From Rhynchonema sp. JSB1_4 (taxonomy: Eukaryota; Nematoda; Chromadorea; Monhysterida; Xyalidae), in contig JASAMV010000478.1 in the NCBI GenBank assembly GCA_030248065.1, forward strand, positions 57,653 through 121,652: a stretch of 64,000 nt of DNA, written 5' to 3'. Under the pieces are notes generated by a model that was given only the letters and a program-made list of their open reading frames with translations, did no database searches and was not told the origin of the DNA. The position numbers and the translations under genes are program-made. Shown piece by piece: positions 57,793 through 64,000 of the stretch (positions are counted from its first letter, which is position 1; each line of letters opens with the position of its first letter).

Positions 57793-60700
57793 ATGTTCCG
57801 CGTGTGCATCCTTGCGTGTCTGTTGGCCTCGGCCGCTGCCATCCCCATTAACAATGGAGTCCAAGGCGATCCAGAGATCGAATGTGGCCCAACCAGCATT
57901 CAGGTTAGGCTTCGCACGAGAATGCTTTACGTTGATGTCTTGTTAGAGTACTTTGGACGAACGCTTTGCGCGTCGCAGCCACGGCGTTATTTTTATGCAG
58001 TGATCACTTGATGGGGATACGAAAGACTCTAAACATATTTATGAATTCAAACAAGCTGCGTCGCTGTTAATTTTTGTTATCATGCCCATCGGTTATCCTT
58101 GCACTGCTCATACAACTAGACAGAAACTTTTCCATCTCACGCCTCCCCTCCCCCTGACTATTTCAGGTGACGTTCAACACGCAGAACAACTTCGAGGGTC
58201 ACGTCTACGTCAAGGGACTGTACTACCCTGAGGGTCAGGGCTGCCGCACCACTGGTGATGGATCGAGGGCTGTTGGCTCGATCGAGCTGCCCTTCGACAC
58301 GTGCAACGTCGAGAGGACACGATCGGCCAACCCCAAGGGTAAATAAGGACAAGGGTGGTGGGCTTGGCACTACTTGGAGGAAAGGGACGCAAACGTGTTC
58401 ATCACAAACGTGGTATTTATAGGTTGTAGTCAGCATTTCGTAAAGGTTTCCAACTACGCACACATATAGCTAAGTTGGGCGAGTACAGGCTCAAAGTTGA
58501 GTATTCGTCGCCACGGTTGTTTTTGAGTACATGGGAAGCTGGTTGACTTCAACTCATACATACAACCAAGTTGTACGACCAATTCGTAAACAATGAAGAT
58601 ATGGAGCCTATTTTTAGATGCAGTTTAGCACAATAGGTGCGACGAGGTAGTAAATTCTACGCATGATCTCACACAATCGTCAAGATTGATAAAAACGACC
58701 CAGTGAATATCCCGTGATGTTTCCAGGTATCTTCGTGCGCACAACGGTCGTCATCTCTTTCCATCCCAACTTCATCACCAAAGTCGATCGCGCCTACACA
58801 CTGCAATGCTTCTACATGGAGGCGGACAAGACCGTCAGTACCGACATCGAAGTCAGGTACATACGTGCGAAACATCACTAACTCACTTTTGATCAATCTA
58901 ATCAATAAATCAATCAACATTGATCATCCATCCTATACTTTCAGCATGATCACCACCGGCTTCCAGACCCAATTCGTGCCGATGCCCATCTGCCGATATG
59001 AGATCCTTGACAGTGACGCTCCCGGCGCCCAGCCCGTTCGATTTGCGCTCATCGGAGAGGCCGTTTTCCACAAATGGACCTGTGATACCGAGACCGGTCG
59101 GTTAAATTAAATTGTTTTTATCTTTTTTCTCACAAATATTTCGTTGAAACATTTATATTATATTCCTTCAGAGGACACCTTCTGCATGTACGTGTATTCG
59201 TGCTTCGTCGTTGATCCACAGGGCGCCGACCGCCTCGACCTGATCGATGAGGTTCGTGTGGTGTCGATATGACAATGTTTCACCTCAACTATGCTTGTCA
59301 TCAAGTGAGCCCGATATATAAAAAGTTTGCCTGAATTCGCAGGATGGTTGTGCCACCGACCGTTATCTGATGGGCAACATTGAGTACCCGTCAGACTTGA
59401 TGGGCGTGAAGGAGGTGCACGTGTTCAAGTACGCCGATCGGCCAGCGCTGTTCTTCCAGTGCCAGATCCAGATCACCGTCAAAGTTGGTGACGGTCATTT
59501 TCGCGAGTTTTTTTTGCGAAAAAACGACACTTTCCGACACTCGACATTTTTGATGACATTTTTCATGACACAGGAGCCCAACCTCGACTGCGTACGACCA
59601 CAGTGCGCCGAACCGGACGGTCGTGGTGATGGCGGCGGACGGTCATCATCAGGCGGCGGACGCGTGTCAGGCGGCGGTAAGTACAGTAACCCAAATACCG
59701 TAGTCCAGTTACCGTAACCAACAATATTACCATGACCCATAATTGATTTGCAGGCGGCGGCCGACGACGTGGCAAACGTATGGCCACGCTGCCATCGGGC
59801 ACCGAAATCGATGTCGCCACACGATTGGAGACGCTCGACGTAGATGATACTGTAAGTGGTACTGTAGGTTACTGTAGTTTTTGTTTCACTCGGATAGATT
59901 CGTTTCTAACCCGTTTCACGACCTACGTGCGGGGGTATAAAAATTTTTGACCTTTACTAGACTTGGGATCAATCTCAAATTACAATTTCGATCCATGTTT
60001 CGATCGCGATCGAAAATTGGTTTTCGATTTTCAGTCTCAGATCGAAATATCAAAAGTGCTATTATCGATTTTCGATCTTTTGATGCAATCGATCTCAATC
60101 TTCGATCGCAAATTTCTGCGACAATTTTGAGAGACCACAGTTCTTTATGCATAAGAAAATGAGTGCCCACGTAAAGCAGTTTGGTGGCGCAAATTAACCG
60201 AAATGGGGCAAAACTGATGTTCGGACGCTGTTGTGATAAAATAGGTTGATCACTCTCAAGTGAATCTCGATCGATATTTCAATCGCGATTATAATTGATG
60301 TTCGATTTCCGATCGCGATTAAAATACCGAAGTTAGCTTCGATCGAGTTGTCAATCGCGAGACCGATCGAAAGATTTGACTTAAAAATCAATTGAATTAG
60401 AGATTGATCCCAAGTCTAGTCACTGACCATAACCTTGTCGGTACACCATTATTGTGGTATTCGCCGAGTGGAGTTCACGAAACGGTCGTGTGGAAAGTTG
60501 AGTGGAATGGGTACGGTAGCGGTGAACCATTGCGCATGTTGATGTTGTGCTATGTCGTATATATTTTGGGGTTTCATCTTTCCGCTCCGCCGTTTTCGTG
60601 AATTCCGCTCCCATAGAGTACGATCAAATGATACCTATACATAATGTCACCGTGTATCCTCGACAGGTACCTCTGCCATCCGATCTGGCGCATCGCAGTC

Positions 60701-60858
60701 CGCCACCCCGTCATCTGTACGCACCCGTGCACGTGACGCGCGATGTCAACGGCATTTGCATGTCACCCACGTATTTCGCGATGGCACTCGCGCTTGCAAT
60801 TGCGTTCGTCGCTGCCGTGCTCACGATTGTGCTGATGGTCAACCGCGGCAAACAATAG
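57793..60858 (+). CDS. cut-1: Cuticlin with ZP domain (CUT-1 family)
   Basis: Nine exons with matching phases: 57793-57903, 58167-58338, 58727-58856, 58945-59096, 59172-59251, 59343-59483, 59574-59676, 59754-59851, 60667-60858; 392 residues, close to the size of CUT-1. The signal peptide is MFRVCILACLLASAAA. The ZP domain starts at EIECGPTSIQVTFNTQNNFE and continues VYVKGLYYPEGQGCR, IELPFDTCNVERTRSANPKG, TTVVISFHPNFITKVDRAYT, QCFYMEADKTVS, TQFVPMPICRYEILD, VFHKWTCDTE, DGCATDRYLMGNIEYPSDLM and ADRPALFFQCQIQITVK, word for word the nematode cuticlin pattern with its conserved cysteines. A Gly-rich stretch then leads to GGRRRGKR, a furin-type cleavage site. The protein ends in a membrane helix (FAMALALAIAFVAAVLTIVL) and a short tail NRGKQ. 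Such proteins are cleaved from the membrane and polymerise in cuticle ribbons or alae. Which cut paralog this is remains open. Confidence 0.93.
59956..60420. mobile_element. TIR element inside the last cuticlin intron
   Basis: ACTAGACTTGGGATCAATCT at the left is the exact inverse of AGATTGATCCCAAGTCTAGT at the right. The inside is dense in TCGATC and GATCGAAA words. No coding capacity. It accounts for about half of the intron between exons 8 and 9. Confidence 0.85.
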
Positions 60859-61815
60859 CTTCGACACTGCACCTGCCTGCCACTAACGTCTAGCTGTACC
60901 ATATTTGTAGATGACTTTTGTATGTTTGTAATAACGTATAGTCAATAGTTGGTTTTATTAACTTAGCAAACCTCATTAACCTCTCAATTTTGCAATCTCT
61001 GCCGCTAGATTACTGTATTTTTTACGTCGACTTTTGTAACATACTGCTTCTACCTTCCTTCCTTCATGGTCACTCGCACCAACACGCTTTAGCTCGAACC
61101 TTTTTGCTTTTTCTCCGAGCCATCCCAGCAATTGTGCAATTTTTCTTAAATTTGAAAAACTTATTCGCTTCAGTGGGAACCGTGCAATACGCGTTTTTCT
61201 TTATTTTTATAAGTTCAGTTGAGTTTATTGTCCTTTCGTATTTTCGTAAATTTTCCCGTAAATTTTGCTCATTGAAGGCAATGTTCAACGAACTTTTTTT
61301 TATTCTTGTTAAATTTTAAAATAGTCAACGCCATCATGGCATGGGTATATACTGTATACAAGAACGATTGATCAAGATCTTTTATTGTGAAAAATTGTGC
61401 GCCACGCAAAAAGATTGATGTGTGAGCGTCGAACAATAAAAGACCGAAACCATAACCATAAAAAATGTGGTCGATGTGGACTTTCATAAATTCAACAACA
61501 GCAGAAGCGTCTAGATTTCGAAAAAATGCTCACCAGAAAAAAGCGAACACTTGATAGCACACTCCCTGGAATACATTCAGACATGTGTGTATCATGGTTT
61601 CCATCATTCCGCTTTTTATATACGGCGCTTTTTTCAAGTCTGGAAGCAGAACAGAATTCGATTATCATGCAAAAACATACATGGAACACTTTGGCTGTTG
61701 GCAGAACGAGAATTGGCACTATAAACAGCCGAGTTTCAGATAAAGGAGATGATTTACGTAATCTGAACTACCAGAGAGGTACTTGGACTGTCAGTGATCC
61801 TTGATCATTATCGAA
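60859..61815. other. Cuticlin 3' region and intergenic spacer
   Basis: No exons are supported. An AATAAA lies near 61434 but is about 580 bp after the cuticlin stop; no closer canonical signal was noticed. The sequence is T-rich between 61010 and 61320. Confidence 0.4.
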
Positions 61816-62864
61816 ATGACAAAGGGCATCTTGTTGTGCCTGTTGACAATTTGCAGCAGATGCATGTCGAAAGAAAGTGAGTGATGACTAAATCAAACAC
61901 AAACGCGAAATACATCTTATCTAAATCTGTACATGCCTCTGTGCAATTTTCAGCGTATCTGTTCAAGTTGGTAACAGCCGGTGAAACATCAGCCGGCACG
62001 GACTGCAAAGTGAAGCTGAAGATTGTGGGTGACCAGAGCTATTTGCATTTGGCGCTCACCAATGGCACAAATTTGGATGCACAACCAGTCGAGTATGTGT
62101 TTAGGCAGCATTTTGTTACAGAATTGTACTTTTGTATGAACATGGGGCCCAGCGCCAATATGTGCATGTCAGTAAAGGATGGATCACACTTGGTGGTTGT
62201 GTTTGGTCTGTCTGAGCCCCACGCAACCATGCTGCACAATGTACATACAGTACCAGCTGCAACTTTGGGTGAATTCTGCACGTATGCGTGCACCGCGTGC
62301 ACGCCCTTGACCTTTTCAGCACTGTGCACGCGGTGCATGTGGTGCATTCGGCCTCCTACGTTTTTGTGTGTGCACGCGTAAAGGCAGAATTCACCCAGAG
62401 TTGCAGCTGGTACTGTATATGTGAATGACATGCTGTGCGCTTTGACATGCGTGACAATGACAGGCAAGTCCCGTTTTTGCTTGGCAGGACTGCGTGACAG
62501 CTTGGGCTTAGGCTTATGCCCAAACACCATTCTAAAGTCCCATCCACCCTTGCGCAATGGTATCGGGTCCTATACCTGCGTGACAGATATGCGTCTTTTG
62601 CGTGCAAAAAAATACACGACAACGCCTGGATGAGCAAAACACCCGTAAGACGACGGATGACCGAAAAATGAACGATATTTGTTTCGCGCAGTAGCTGTTC
62701 AAACCCGACTCTTAACGGACAAACCGAGCAATATATGTATTTTAGTGATCTTTTCCAACCGAATGCTGCTGACATTTTCACGCTGACAACCGCTGAACCT
62801 CTCGGTCCGATCACACGCATACAATTCGAGCTCTATTCAGCTGGCTGTCTTTTTTCAAACAAAG
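61816..62864 (+). CDS. Secreted PLAT-domain protein (5' part)
   Basis: Three exons join in phase: 61816-61876, 61954-62092 and 62692-62864 (the last end is provisional). The first encodes a signal peptide, MTKGILLCLLTICSRCMS. The second gives YLFKLVTAGETSAGTDCKVK and IVGDQSYLHLAL, matching the opening strands of PLAT/LH2 domains (compare GAGTDANVYLTL). The third gives SDLFQPNAADIFTLTTAEPL and GPITRIQFELYS, like the later PLAT strands (DxFxLxxxxLGxIxxIxI). PLAT domains bind lipid or protein; a secreted nematode protein of this kind could be matrix or digestive. The frame stays open to a TGA at 63059, so a three-exon gene of about 190 residues is possible. A MITE sits in intron 2. Confidence 0.55.
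62248..62415. mobile_element. MITE related to family A in PLAT-gene intron
   Basis: CAGTACCAGCTGCAACTTTG at the left is mirrored by AGAGTTGCAGCTGGTACTG at the right, with TA on both flanks (62246-62247, 62416-62417). Internal GTGCACGCG words and the CAGT terminus link it to family A. Confidence 0.75.
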
Positions 62865-63349
62865 GTGCGCGAGCGATGTATGTAGATCACGGTTTTGTTC
62901 ATGAATTCTCGATTGAAACACATCAACGAGTTAATTTTTGTCGCCAACAAATTAGCTTGGGAACCATCGAAAGCGACCCTGCTGCGAACGGACGTACTTG
63001 GCGGGAAGCTGCCAATGTATCGATTGTTGCGCATGCGTCCGATAATCGATTGGACCATTGATAAGTGGGTGATTATACTTTGATATTAAATATTAACCAG
63101 TAAAACTTGCAAAAACACGTTCGCAGTACATTACATTTTTTAGACTCAAGGGTGTACGTATATTGATACAATTGCGACAAAAATTGTACATACACCACCT
63201 ATACCTACTGTACACCTTGCCGATGCTGATTTCCAGGGATGTTAGGCTTGCTTTTTCCTTCATCAGAGCATATTTCTATAGAGAAAATGATCCTGAATAT
63301 ATGTGTGCATTACAGTATACACACCATACACATACAGTATCCAATGACA

Positions 63350-63471
63350 GATGGCTGAGCACGACAGTGCTGCACGGTGGCGTGCTGACAGTGAACGTAA
63401 CTTCGTGTGTGCATAGCGAGTGGATGGAATGGTCAGCATGCGAATCCAGTTGGTCCACTGGCAGATGTTGA
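63350..63471 (+). other. Candidate Cys-rich exon
   Basis: After CCAATGACAG the frame reads WLSTTVLHGGVLTVNVTSCV and HSEWMEWSACESSWSTGRC, then a stop. EWMEWSAC is reminiscent of the start of a thrombospondin type 1 repeat (WSxWSxC). It might be the last exon of the PLAT gene, but no phase-consistent intermediate exon was found. Confidence 0.3.
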
Positions 63472-63882
63472 AATTTTTTGCGCAAATTTCTCAAAAAATC
63501 CTACATTTTTTTAAACTCTCCGGATCGGGATTCGGGGACGGTATCAAAAAAACCGATCGGTATCCCGAATTCGGGATCGGGATCGAGTTCCTGTTCGAAC
63601 TCTATTCCCACACGAAAACAGTGTTTTTCATATACTTTGAGGCTCACGCTCGCGACAGCGCCAGCTCTGGGCTCGACCACCCGATGACAAATGCGCACCG
63701 AATGCACAGAAGGAGAAATGCTGAAATGTGATAGGCTTATATCAATGCCGTCAACGCACATCGTCTACTCTCGTCGTCCTTTCAACTTCAAGGCCATACG
63801 TGTAGATTTCTCGCGCTCAATTCAGAGCGCTGCTTGCGATGTCGATCGATGATTTATTGACGACAATGCTAGCCAGGTCATG

Positions 63883-64000
63883 CAGTTCCGGGTGCAATTC
63901 TAGGCTGAAAGTTTAAGTCGCGTGCACGCGCGTGCACTAGATTCATAGTACTAAACATAGGCAGCGCACGCGAAAAACTTCGCGTGCACGCGCGTGCACG
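63883..64000. mobile_element. MITE family A, copy 3 (cut by window end)
   Basis: Begins CAGTTCCGGGTGCAATTCTA followed by GGCTGAAAGTTTAAGTCGCG and GTGCACGC blocks as in copies 1 and 2; the right half lies outside the window. The left flank is TG rather than TA. Confidence 0.8.

Noticed and set aside
62895..63083. Alternative exon NELIFVANKLAWEPSKATLL after the PLAT region
   Set aside because: The frame is open but no acceptor with the right phase was found; the overlapping frame is equally plausible.

Overview
The window is eukaryotic and most likely nematode. The evidence is a cuticlin with a ZP domain and C-terminal membrane anchor, a phospholipase C-epsilon with the CDC25-to-RA layout of C. 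elegans PLC-1, runs of GCCTAA (C-strand of the nematode telomere repeat TTAGGC), GT-AG introns as short as 41 nt, and many short inverted-repeat elements. The species cannot be named from sequence alone. Nothing bacterial or viral was seen.

Layout. 1-2.4 kb holds repeats and a 5S-rRNA-like sequence. 2.4-29 kb (+) is a 40-exon gene that I assembled exon by exon with matching splice phases. It encodes a protein of about 1,916 residues with ankyrin repeats, a helical armadillo-like region, a long low-complexity middle and a talin-like FERM end; I cannot name its ortholog. 30.5-53.6 kb (+) is a 40-exon phospholipase C-epsilon gene (plc-1/PLCE1 type) of about 2,120-2,235 residues with RasGEF, PH, EF-hand, X, Y, C2 and two RA regions. 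Its 5.2-kb intron between Y and C2 contains an intact antisense eight-finger C2H2 gene, a decayed deletion copy of that gene, and a 1.1-kb inverted-repeat transposon. 53.6-57.8 kb is mostly empty apart from one orphan exon. 57.8-60.9 kb (+) is a nine-exon cuticlin. 61.8-63 kb (+) starts a secreted PLAT-domain protein whose 3' end is unresolved.

The large genes act in different places: Ras/Rap-linked phosphoinositide signalling (PLC-epsilon), cuticle matrix (cuticlin), secreted protein (PLAT), probable membrane-cortex scaffold (ankyrin/FERM). They share no operon-like spacing.

The introns are full of small mobile elements: at least a dozen TIR/MITE families, tRNA-derived and 5S-like SINE-type sequences, and three dinucleotide arrays of 340-416 bp, all in the PLC gene. 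The most unusual observations are a dispersed motif TGATGTTTCA (13 exact copies on both strands, about 0.12 expected), often just upstream of splice acceptors, and a 344-bp (AC) array that appears to lie in frame inside the X-Y linker exon of PLC-epsilon.
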